Below, piece after piece: positions 1 to 6,049 of a stretch of DNA of 10,245 nt; position 1 is the first letter of the stretch, and every line of letters starts with the position of its first letter. The stretch comes from Microbacteriaceae bacterium. GTDB taxonomy: Bacteria; Actinomycetota; Actinomycetes; Actinomycetales; Microbacteriaceae. The stretch spans positions 1 to 10,245 of the forward strand of contig JAODAY010000137.1 of the NCBI GenBank assembly GCA_025463665.1, in the 5' to 3' direction. Below the pieces are notes generated by a model. The model was not told the origin of the DNA, ran no database searches, and saw only the letters and a list, made by a program, of their open reading frames with translations. The position numbers and the translations under genes were made by a program.

Positions 1-40
1 ATCGGCTTTAACCAGTGAGCCAACCAACTGCACAAGGTCC

Positions 41-47
41 GAGGAGG
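41..47 (+). promoter_or_regulatory. Shine-Dalgarno site of the HU gene
   Basis: GAGGAGG lies six bases before the ATG at 54. It decides the start: the same frame stays open back to a GTG at 15, but that codon has no ribosome binding site and would add 13 residues that HU proteins lack. Confidence 0.85.
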
Positions 48-53
48 ACACAT

Positions 54-350
54 ATGGCTGACAAGTCACTAAACCGTACCGAGCTCGTAGCGGCAGTTGC
101 CGCAGAATCTGGCCAGAGCCAGGCTGCGGTCAACGGCGTCGTTGACGCTCTCTTCTCCGTTCTGTCCACCTCGGTGGCCGACGGCGTCAAGGTATCCATT
201 CCCGGATGGCTGGCAATCGAGCGCACTCACCGTGCTGCTCGCGCCGGACGCAACCCGCAGACGGGTGAAGCCATTGAGATCAAGGCGAGCTACGGCGTCA
301 AGCTGAGCGCTGGTTCGAAGCTCAAGGCTGCGGCGAAGGACTCCAAGTAG
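54..350 (+). CDS. HU family DNA-binding protein, 98 aa
   Basis: This is a histone-like nucleoid protein that binds and bends DNA as a dimer with little sequence specificity. The N-terminal half (residues 6-45) is the helical dimerisation part. Residues 46-62 form the beta-strand saddle, with the hydrophobic GWLAIE stretch. Residues 66-72, RNPQTGE, are the signature of the DNA-binding arm and include the proline (68) that intercalates between base pairs in known HU and IHF structures. The Lys-rich end (GSKLKAAAK, residues 87-95) is typical. At 98 residues it has the standard HU length and lacks the long Lys/Ala-rich tail of mycobacterial HupB. It appears monocistronic, since a strong hairpin terminator starts 16 bases after the stop. 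The promoter lies mostly left of the window. The family call is secure; a specific hup gene name is not justified. Confidence 0.95.
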   Translation: MADKSLNRTELVAAVAAESGQSQAAVNGVVDALFSVLSTSVADGVKVSIPGWLAIERTHRAARAGRNPQTGEAIEIKASYGVKLSAGSKLKAAAKDSK

Positions 351-366
351 TCATAGTCGTACTCTG

Positions 367-402
367 CAGGGGGGCGTTGACCGAAAGGTCGACGCCCTCC
401 TG
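367..402 (+). terminator. Intrinsic terminator of the HU gene
   Basis: A 16-bp stem (367-382 with 387-402, two G-U wobbles) closes on a GAAA tetraloop (383-386). ACTTTAA follows, a short T run. The stem is long and very GC-rich, so it should end HU transcription and insulate the copD-ctaG gene downstream. Confidence 0.85.
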
Positions 403-463
403 ACTTTAACCCCTGATCTTGACCGTCGGGATGCCGCGGCCGTCGATGCGGTTGAACCAAACG

Positions 464-487
464 TTCAGCCTGCTCGATTAGGCTGAA
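464..487. promoter_or_regulatory. Inverted repeat overlapping the copD-ctaG promoter
   Basis: TTCAGCCT (464-471) and AGGCTGAA (480-487) are perfect 8-bp arms around an 8-base spacer. The arms extend to CG on each side with a one-base bulge. The right arm covers the putative -10 element TAGGCT (479-484) and ends three bases before the ATG. A repressor bound here would block transcription directly. The regulator is unknown; a copper or redox sensor is only an inference from the gene served. Confidence 0.5.
479..484 (+). promoter_or_regulatory. Putative -10 element, leaderless start of copD-ctaG
   Basis: TAGGCT fits TANNNT and stands six bases before the ATG at 491, so transcription would begin at or next to the start codon. 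No Shine-Dalgarno sequence is visible before this ATG, which fits a leaderless mRNA. TTGAAC at 452-457 resembles a -35 element, but its 21-bp spacing is long. Confidence 0.45.
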
Positions 488-490
488 ACG

Positions 491-2464
491 ATGCCACGAG
501 TCGTACGGATAGTGGGGCCCGCGCTCCTGCTGTTCGTCGCACTCGCTTGCACCTTCGCCGCCCTGCGGTTCGGCGGGGGAGCGGACCCGGAGCCCATCGC
601 CGATCCCGGTGCCGTCGTGCGCTACGGACTTCCGGTCGCCAAGCTCTTGGTCAATCTCGGTGCCGCCGGCACCATCGGCGCCCTGCTGCTGGCTGCGTTC
701 GCCATGAGCCACGAGAAGCCGGAGTTCGGACTCGCGCTCGACATAGCCGCCGCGGCCGCCGCCGTCTGGGCCGTCGCCTCTGCCGCCGCCGGGTTTTTCA
801 GCTTCCTCACGCTCTACCTGCAGCCGATCTCGCTCGACGATCGCTTCGGCGAGTTGCTCGCCGGCTTCCTGACCGATGTCGAGCTCGGCCGGTCCTGGCT
901 CGGCACGATGCTCGCGGCTGCCGCGCTGACCGTGCTGTGCTTCGCGGTGCGCAACCAGACCATCGTGGCCTTCATGGCCGTGGCATCCGCCCTCGCCCTC
1001 GTGCCGATGGCCCTGCAAGGCCACGCCGGCAATACCGCGAGCCACGACGAGGCCACGAGCGCCATCTGGCTGCACATCGTGTTCGCCGCTGCCTGGCTCG
1101 GCGGGCTGCTCGTTCTCGTGCTCAGTGCCCGCACGCTCGCGACGGGCCGCATCGTGCCGCTTATCGGCCGGTATTCCACCGTCGCAATCGTCAGCTTCGT
1201 CGTGGTGGCGGCTTCCGGCTACGTGAGCGCCGAGATCCGGGTCGGCACGCTCGAGAACCTGCTCACCCCGTACGGTTCGCTGGTTCTCGTGAAGGTCGCC
1301 GTGCTCGTGGTGCTGGGCGTCTTCGGTGTCGCCCAGCGCCGCTACCTCATGGCGCGCATGGCGCGGGACGAGGGCTCCCGCCGATTCTTCTGGTGGCTCA
1401 TCGCGAGTGAACTCGCGTTCATGGGCATCGCCTCCGGCGTCGCGGCGGCCCTCGCGCGCACGGCGACGCCCCAGGCCGAGGTCGCCGCCTCGTCGCTGAC
1501 GGATGCCACGCCAGCCGCCATACTCACCGGCTCCCCGCTTCCTCCGTCTGTGACCTTCGCGCGGCTGTTCACGACCTGGAACTTCGATCTCATCTGGCTG
1601 CTGGTGTGCGGCTTCGGGATATTCTTCTACCTGGCCGGCGTCTGGCGCCTGAAGCGCCGCGGCGACGCCTGGCCCGCGCTGCGCACCGTGCTATGGGTGA
1701 CGGGCATGCTCGTGCTCTTCTACATCACCAACGGCGGCGTGAACGTCTACGAGAAGTTCATGTTCAGCCAGCACATGCTCGCCCACATGACGCTCGGCAT
1801 GGTCGTTCCGGTGCTTCTGGTGCCGGGGGCCCCGATCACGCTGCTGCTGCGCACCGTGCGCAAGCGCGACGACGGCAGCCGAGGGCCGCGCGAGTGGATG
1901 CTGCTCGCCGTGCACTCCCGCTACTTCGCGTTCCTCTCCAAGCCCATCGTGTCGGCCGTGCTCTTCGTGGGCTCGCTCTGGCTGTTTTACTACTCGCCGC
2001 TGTTCCGCTGGGCGACGACGGACCATATCGGTCATCAGTGGATGATCATCCACTTCCTGCTCACCGGTTACATCTTCGTTCAGTCGCTCATCGGCGTCGA
2101 CCCGTCGCCGGGGCGCGCACCATACCCGCTGCGCCTGCTCGTGCTGCTCGCGACGATGGCGTTCCACGCCTTCTTCGGACTCTCGCTCATGACCGGCAGC
2201 GGCCTCCTGCTCGCTGACTGGTACGGCGCCATGGGCTGGGGCACCTCGGCGCTCGTCGACCAGCAGACCGGCGGCGGCATCGCCTGGAGCGTGGGGGAGA
2301 TCCCCACCGTGGCGCTCGCCATCGCCGTGGCCATCATGTGGTCGCGCAGCGACGAGCGGGACTCGAAGCGGTACGACCGCAAGGCCGACCGCGACGGAGA
2401 CGCCGAACTCGAGGCGTACAACCGGATGCTCGCCGAGCGCGCGGCTACTCGTATACGGCCGTGA
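491..2464 (+). CDS. Fused copper resistance CopD / cytochrome c oxidase assembly CtaG protein, 657 aa
   Basis: This is a polytopic membrane protein with two domains. Residues 8-325 are CopD-like: about eight hydrophobic segments, with His178, His185 and His195 (LHIVFAAAWLGG) around the conserved core. CopD is associated with copper movement across the membrane. Residues about 355-620 are CtaG-like (caa3_CtaG type): TTWNFDLIWLL, then FSQHMLAHMTLGM (His428, His432), VPGAP, DHIGHQWMIIH (His512, His515, His521) and FHAFFG (His559). These His residues are plausible metal ligands. CtaG proteins help assemble the CuB centre of haem-copper oxidases. The tail after 620 is charged and cytoplasmic. This fusion is common in Actinobacteria. 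The joined domains suggest copper import or handover to oxidase biogenesis, which is inference. The ATG is chosen from frame and hydrophobicity; see the leaderless element. The 3' end overlaps the convergent gene by 20 bp. Confidence 0.93.
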   Translation: MPRVVRIVGPALLLFVALACTFAALRFGGGADPEPIADPGAVVRYGLPVAKLLVNLGAAGTIGALLLAAFAMSHEKPEFGLALDIAAAAAAVWAVASAAAGFFSFLTLYLQPISLDDRFGELLAGFLTDVELGRSWLGTMLAAAALTVLCFAVRNQTIVAFMAVASALALVPMALQGHAGNTASHDEATSAIWLHIVFAAAWLGGLLVLVLSARTLATGRIVPLIGRYSTVAIVSFVVVAASGYVSAEIRVGTLENLLTPYGSLVLVKVAVLVVLGVFGVAQRRYLMARMARDEGSRRFFWWLIASELAFMGIASGVAAALARTATPQAEVAASSLTDATPAAILTGSPLPPSVTFARLFTTWNFDLIWLLVCGFGIFFYLAGVWRLKRRGDAWPALRTVLWVTGMLVLFYITNGGVNVYEKFMFSQHMLAHMTLGMVVPVLLVPGAPITLLLRTVRKRDDGSRGPREWMLLAVHSRYFAFLSKPIVSAVLFVGSLWLFYYSPLFRWATTDHIGHQWMIIHFLLTGYIFVQSLIGVDPSPGRAPYPLRLLVLLATMAFHAFFGLSLMTGSGLLLADWYGAMGWGTSALVDQQTGGGIAWSVGEIPTVALAIAVAIMWSRSDERDSKRYDRKADRDGDAELEAYNRMLAERAATRIRP

Positions 2465-3431
2465 TCACGAGGCGTTCGTTCGGTTCGATCGTCACGAGGT
2501 ACTGCACCGAGAACGGCACGTCTTCGTCGAGCGTCGAGACCGTGCCGTCGAAAAGGGAACGCACGTCGACCTTGAGGTGGGCGACGGCGTCGGTGGGCGG
2601 CACGGCCCAGGTGCCGGGGGAGCTGCCGGGCACGACGGTCACAGTGGGCTCCTGCGCCATCGACCACGCCGGCGTCGTGGTGACCCTGTTGCTGAGCTGC
2701 TGCCCGAAGGGGCATCCCGTCGGCATGAGCACCTCCTGCGTCGTGCACTCGTCGAGGTAGGCGGTGACGCTTCTCTGCACCTCGGCGACGAAGTCCTCGT
2801 TCGCGTGAACATCGACCGTGACATCCGCTATTTCACCGATGGATGTCACGGCCGTGGGCACCGGATCGGCCGTCAGGTACGTGGACTCGTGGGCGAAGAC
2901 GTAGAAACCGGGCGCGAAGGCGAGGAACGTTTGCGGGGCGCCCGGTTCGGTCGTCTCGGCGTCGAGGTTGTTGACGGTGAAGCGGGTGTCGTTCTGCACG
3001 GTGATCGAGACGGTGTTGAGCGGGCTCGTGACGAACCGCCACATGGGGAACAGGCCGAGCCGGGTGCCGTCGCGCGCGACGACGAACTCGCTCCGGGCGC
3101 TCGTGGGCTTCTCGTCACCGCTCGCCGTCAGCGAGTACTCCACGGTCACGAGCCGGCTGCCGTCTTTCTGGGCGGTGTCGGAGACGATTTCCACGTCGCC
3201 CAGCCCGCCCATGGCCGAGGGGGTCAGCAGGGTCGTCGCGGCGTCGTTGGTCGTGCGCACGCCGGGGAGGTCGAGGGCGGCGGAACTGTCACGGCGCTCG
3301 AGGGCGTCGAAGTACTCCCGCACGAAACCGTGTGCGCTGTAGAGCTCGGAGTTGAGGGCGACGACGGAGGCGCCGAAGCCGGCAAAGAGCAAAATGAATG
3401 CCGCCGTCCAGGTGACAATGACGCGGCGCAT
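2445..3431 (-). CDS. Single-pass exported protein of unknown function, 328 aa
   Basis: I do not recognise a named family. After MRR, residues 4-26 form one hydrophobic segment with no clear cleavage site and no lipobox, so the protein is probably an N-terminally anchored extracytoplasmic protein. Residues 36-60 (HGFVREYFDALERRDSSAAL) resemble the first helices of NTF2-like/DUF4878-type domains, a weak resemblance. The rest is beta-rich, Thr/Val/Asp-rich and soluble. The only two cysteines, 229 and 240, are eleven residues apart and could form a disulfide outside the cell. An in-frame GTG at 3437 exists, but the ATG at 3431 is preferred. It has AGGA seven bases upstream and, alternatively, TAGGAT exactly six bases upstream as in leaderless genes. 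The gene is divergent from the helicase and convergent with copD-ctaG. No function is proposed. Confidence 0.85.
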   Translation of the reverse strand: MRRVIVTWTAAFILLFAGFGASVVALNSELYSAHGFVREYFDALERRDSSAALDLPGVRTTNDAATTLLTPSAMGGLGDVEIVSDTAQKDGSRLVTVEYSLTASGDEKPTSARSEFVVARDGTRLGLFPMWRFVTSPLNTVSITVQNDTRFTVNNLDAETTEPGAPQTFLAFAPGFYVFAHESTYLTADPVPTAVTSIGEIADVTVDVHANEDFVAEVQRSVTAYLDECTTQEVLMPTGCPFGQQLSNRVTTTPAWSMAQEPTVTVVPGSSPGTWAVPPTDAVAHLKVDVRSLFDGTVSTLDEDVPFSVQYLVTIEPNERLVITAVYE

Positions 3432-3437
3432 GTTCAC

Positions 3438-3443
3438 ATCCTA
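3438..3443 (-). promoter_or_regulatory. Putative -10 element of the exported-protein gene
   Basis: Read on the minus strand this is TAGGAT, six bases before the ATG at 3431. The same spacing and nearly the same hexamer occur before copD-ctaG and lysR. The AGGA inside it could instead serve as a ribosome binding site, so the reading is ambiguous. Confidence 0.4.
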
Positions 3444-3486
3444 AGCAACCGCGTGTGGGTAACCGCCGGGCGTCGCCGGGGAGCGG

Positions 3487-3506
3487 GTAGATTGGAGCGT
3501 ATCTAC
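3487..3506. promoter_or_regulatory. Inverted repeat and -10-like hexamer before the helicase gene
   Basis: GTAGAT-N8-ATCTAC is a perfect dyad with 6-bp arms in the gap between two divergent genes. TAGATT (3488-3493) inside it fits a -10 element for the helicase, giving a leader of about 27 bases that ends with TGGAG (3515-3519) seven bases before the GTG start. No good -35 element is seen. Confidence 0.35.
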
Positions 3507-3526
3507 TGGCATCCTGGAGTCCCCGC

Positions 3527-4813
3527 GTGACCGCACCACAGCTATCCCCCGAGCAGGAAGCCGTATTCGCCGCGATAGAGACGACTCGCGAGAATATCTT
3601 CGTCACCGGGCGCGCGGGAACCGGCAAGTCGACGCTGCTGAACCACCTCTCGTGGAACACCTCGAAGCAGATCGTCATCTGCGCCCCGACAGGCGTCGCG
3701 GCGCTCAACGTGGGCGGGCAGACGATCCACTCCCTCTTCCGGCTGCCCATCGGGGTCATCGCCGATCACGACATCGAGCACACCGCCGAGGTGCGCAAGC
3801 TGCTCAACACGATCGACACCCTCGTCATCGACGAGGTCTCCATGGTCAACGCCGACCTGCTCGACGCCCTCGACCGCAGCCTCCGTCAGGCCAGACAGCG
3901 CCCACACGAGGCGTTCGGCGGGGTGCAACTGGTGCTGTTCGGCGACCCGTACCAGCTCGCGCCCGTGCCGGGCGACGCAGACGAGCGCGCCTATTTCGCC
4001 GACCAGTACCGGTCGATGTGGTTCTTCGACGCCAAGGTCTGGGATGCGGCCGACCTCGTGATCTACGAGCTGACAACTATTCACCGCCAGCACGAGGGCG
4101 AGTTCAAGTACATGCTCAACGCTGTGCGACACGGCCGGGTGACCGCCGAGATCGCCGAACGGCTCAACACCACCGGGGCGCGCACGCCGCCGACCGATGG
4201 CGTGATCACGCTCGCGACGACGAACGCGGCGGTGAACCGCATCAACCAGGCCGAGCTCGCGCGGCTCCCCGGCCGGGTGCTCACCGCGCGTGCCGACGTC
4301 ACGGGCGAGTTCGGCGGCCGTGCGTTCCCCGCCGATGAGGCCCTCGAGCTCAAGATCGGCGCGCAGGTGATGTTCTTGCGCAACGACGCCGACCAGCGCT
4401 GGGTCAACGGCTCCGTCGGCACAGTCACGAAGATCGATCAGTTCGTCACTGTCGAGATCGACGGCGAGCGGCATCAGGTGCAGCCGGCGGTGTGGGAGAA
4501 GTTCAAGTACTCCTACTCCTCGGCGACCCGGCAGCTGAAGAAAGACATCGTGGCGGAGTTCACGCAGTTTCCGCTGCGGCTGGCATGGGCGGTGACCATT
4601 CACAAGTCACAGGGCAAGACCTACGATCGCGCCGTCGTCGACCTTGGCCAGCGGTCGTTCGCGCCCGGGCAGACCTATGTCGCGCTCAGCCGCATCAGCG
4701 CTCTCAACGGGCTGTACCTCAGCCGCGACCTGCGCCCGAGCGACATCATCGTCGACGAGCACGTGCAGCGCTTCATGGAGCGGGCCACCGCCGTTCCCGG
4801 CATCAACGCCTGA
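3527..4813 (+). CDS. Compact Pif1/RecD-like superfamily 1B DNA helicase, 428 aa
   Basis: This is an ATP-driven 5'-3' type helicase of the Pif1/RecD2 group. All core motifs are present in order: Walker A GRAGTGKST (28-36); motif Ia APTGVAALNVGG (53-64); Walker B VIDEVSM (100-106); motif III FGDPYQLAPV (138-147); TTIHRQ (183-188); and the C-terminal WAVTIHKSQGKTYD (354-367) and YVALSRI (384-390). The N-terminus starts directly at the Q-like region (SPEQEAVF), and the protein ends soon after motif VI. It therefore lacks the accessory N-terminal and Zn or OB modules of larger relatives. The GTG start is supported by TGGAG seven bases upstream and leaves no room for a longer protein. Helicases of this type resolve G-quadruplexes or stalled forks; the precise role here is not known. 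Its neighbours do not suggest a recombination or defence operon. It converges with the membrane-protein operon across a hairpin. Confidence 0.92.
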   Translation: MTAPQLSPEQEAVFAAIETTRENIFVTGRAGTGKSTLLNHLSWNTSKQIVICAPTGVAALNVGGQTIHSLFRLPIGVIADHDIEHTAEVRKLLNTIDTLVIDEVSMVNADLLDALDRSLRQARQRPHEAFGGVQLVLFGDPYQLAPVPGDADERAYFADQYRSMWFFDAKVWDAADLVIYELTTIHRQHEGEFKYMLNAVRHGRVTAEIAERLNTTGARTPPTDGVITLATTNAAVNRINQAELARLPGRVLTARADVTGEFGGRAFPADEALELKIGAQVMFLRNDADQRWVNGSVGTVTKIDQFVTVEIDGERHQVQPAVWEKFKYSYSSATRQLKKDIVAEFTQFPLRLAWAVTIHKSQGKTYDRAVVDLGQRSFAPGQTYVALSRISALNGLYLSRDLRPSDIIVDEHVQRFMERATAVPGINA

Positions 4814-4847
4814 CTCACGGGCGGCCCTGACACAGGGCGAGCGTGAG
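4814..4847. terminator. Shared hairpin between convergent genes
   Basis: CTCACG (4814-4819) pairs with CGTGAG (4842-4847), and inside it GCCCTG (4824-4829) pairs with CAGGGC (4833-4838) around an ACA loop. The structure fills the 38-bp gap between the helicase stop and the stop of the convergent membrane-protein gene. It has no T run on either side, so efficient factor-independent termination is uncertain. Confidence 0.5.
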
Positions 4848-4851
4848 AGGG

Positions 4852-5394
4852 TCAGTGTCCGCTGTGCCCGTTGTCGACGAAGAAGCCGGGGTGCTCGCCG
4901 TGCGGCACCGCCGCGCCACCGGCTTCGGTGGCGGCGAGTGCGGGTGTGACGAGGGATGCCACGGCCATCCCCGCGACGAGAAGCGCCACGAGGTACCGTC
5001 CGGTGTGGGGCACGGCGTTCTCCGGCGCGCCGGCGCCGTGGGCGCTGCGGCGCAGGGAGACGGCGATGGCGGTGGCGATCGCGAACTCGAGCACGGCGGT
5101 GATCGCGAGCGCCAGCAGAGGCAGCCGGAAACCCGCCGCGGGGGCGTCCAGCGATACGGCGGCGAAGAGAACGACCGCACCGAGCACGATCGGGGCCATG
5201 GCACCGAGAAGCGCGAGGCGGGGAGCGGGTAAACGGCTCCCCGCCATCGCGAACAGAGACCAGAGCACCTCTGTGACGCCGAGGGCGCCGAGAGCGATGC
5301 CGAGGGGCAGGGGAGCGCCGATGACGAGCGCGAGGTGGATGGTGCCCGTGCCCAGTGCGGCAAAAGCGATCCAGGTGCGGGTGATTGTCGACAT
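4852..5394 (-). CDS. Five-helix membrane protein with His-rich C-terminal tail, 180 aa
   Basis: I do not recognise a named family. Hydrophobic segments lie at about residues 7-28, 31-52, 60-80, 92-115 and 133-155. The first two carry polar residues inside the membrane: His20 (GTIH) and Glu42 (TEVLW). After the last helix a short tail holds His165, His168, His177 and His180 in the pattern HGEH...NGHSGH. It could bind a metal ion, an inference from composition only. The start is firm: AAAGGAGG (5403-5410 on the minus strand) lies eight bases before the ATG. The gene follows the DUF4383 gene by 35 bases on the same strand, so the two are almost certainly one transcript, with this gene second. 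The strong ribosome binding site suggests it is translated independently and well. Confidence 0.85.
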   Translation of the reverse strand: MSTITRTWIAFAALGTGTIHLALVIGAPLPLGIALGALGVTEVLWSLFAMAGSRLPAPRLALLGAMAPIVLGAVVLFAAVSLDAPAAGFRLPLLALAITAVLEFAIATAIAVSLRRSAHGAGAPENAVPHTGRYLVALLVAGMAVASLVTPALAATEAGGAAVPHGEHPGFFVDNGHSGH

Positions 5395-5402
5395 CGGCGT
5401 CT

Positions 5403-5410
5403 CCTCCTTT
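5403..5410 (-). promoter_or_regulatory. Strong Shine-Dalgarno site of the His-tail membrane protein
   Basis: The minus strand reads AAAGGAGG, a near-complete anti-16S match, eight bases before the ATG at 5394. It is among the strongest ribosome binding sites in the window and fixes the start. Confidence 0.85.
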
Positions 5411-5429
5411 CTAGCGGTTGAGGAGATGG

Positions 5430-5843
5430 TTAGACGGTTGAGCGGCGGCCGGCGGTGACCTTGTCGGCGCCGAGGGCAACGGCGAGCAGCACGATGGCGC
5501 TGCCGAAGTGCAGCACGTTGTCAGCGCCGTTCAGGGCGAGGATGTTCGCGGCGGAGTCGATGATGAACAGACCGATGATCCCCAGCAGGAGGTAGGCGGC
5601 GCCGACCACTCCGTTGACGGTCTTAGCCGGGCGCACGCCCCGCACGCCAGCGATCAGCAGCGCGGCTCCGATCAGGAGGTGAGCGATGTTGTGGAGCGGG
5701 TTCACCTCGAAGATGCCGAGCAGCAGGCCGCCGTCGGTGGAGAGGAAGTCGACACCGGCGGTCACGGTGAAGCCGAGGAGACCGACGAGAACGTAGACGG
5801 CGCCGAAAATGACACCGAGGAGGCGGTTGGGTGACTTGGTCAT
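5430..5843 (-). CDS. DUF4383 domain membrane protein, 137 aa
   Basis: This is a small polytopic membrane protein of the DUF4383 family, widespread in Actinobacteria and without known biochemical function. Four hydrophobic segments are seen at about 8-29, 50-68, 76-96 and 108-126. The family hallmarks are NPLHNIAHLLIGA (48-60) before the second helix and NGADNVLHFGSA (105-116) before the fourth, two related Asn/His-containing turns that suggest internal duplication. The frame is open further upstream to 5960, but the ATG at 5843 begins the conserved MTKSPNRLLG region and has a modest AAGAG site about seven bases upstream. The longer version would add unrelated polar residues. It is the first gene of a two-gene operon with the His-tail membrane protein. 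A perfect hairpin sits in its leader. Confidence 0.9.
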   Translation of the reverse strand: MTKSPNRLLGVIFGAVYVLVGLLGFTVTAGVDFLSTDGGLLLGIFEVNPLHNIAHLLIGAALLIAGVRGVRPAKTVNGVVGAAYLLLGIIGLFIIDSAANILALNGADNVLHFGSAIVLLAVALGADKVTAGRRSTV

Positions 5844-5865
5844 GGCGTACTCTTTTCTGGCTGTG

Positions 5866-5887
5866 AAACGGGCGCTGTCGCCCGTTT
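5866..5887 (-). promoter_or_regulatory. Perfect hairpin in the DUF4383 operon leader
   Basis: AAACGGGCG (5866-5874) and CGCCCGTTT (5879-5887) are perfect 9-bp arms around a four-base loop. On the minus strand the stem ends in TTT and lies 22 bases before the DUF4383 ATG, so it would be in the 5' leader if the promoter is further upstream. It could be a weak attenuator, an mRNA-stabilising stem or an operator. The sequence does not decide between these. Confidence 0.45.
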
Positions 5888-6036
5888 GTCTGGTGATCAT
5901 TCGGAACCGCCCGCCGTTCGGTTTGCCCCGGTATCGAATGTCGAGGCGCGCCGAGTGCACGCGGCCGCAGCGAGAACCCCACGACCTCGCGCCGGAAGAC
6001 TGGCACTATAGCTAACGTAGCGGTTTGTACACTCAC

Positions 6037-6043
6037 GGGAGGA
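6037..6043 (+). promoter_or_regulatory. Shine-Dalgarno site of the DinB-family gene
   Basis: GGGAGGA lies six bases before the ATG at 6050 and fixes the start. Upstream, TATAGC (6007-6012) or TAACGT (6013-6018) could serve as the -10 element. No convincing -35 is seen in the 206-bp divergent gap (5844-6049), which otherwise holds the leader hairpin and no recognisable gene. Confidence 0.75.
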
Positions 6044-6049
6044 TAAATC

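Noticed and set aside
15..53. GTG start at 15 for the HU gene
   Set aside because: It has no ribosome binding site, and the added residues are foreign to HU. The ATG at 54 has a strong site.
290..1075. Long minus-strand open frame opposite the HU end and copD
   Set aside because: It is Gly/Arg/Glu/His-rich without any domain signature, crosses the strong HU terminator, and is a shadow of the GC-rich copD frame.
3447..3466. AACCGC direct repeat (3447-3452 and 3461-3466) as a regulatory pair
   Set aside because: Six-base copies in GC-rich DNA at an arbitrary 14-bp distance are not more than chance.
3542..4603. 353-codon minus-strand open frame opposite the helicase
   Set aside because: No recognisable motif, and the plus-strand frame carries every helicase motif. 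It is a shadow.
5946..5970. Rare-cutter sites GGCGCGCC and GCGGCCGC close together, as a cloning scar
   Set aside because: Both are simple GC-rich strings expected by chance in such a genome. The flanks are ordinary intergenic sequence with no vector-like features.
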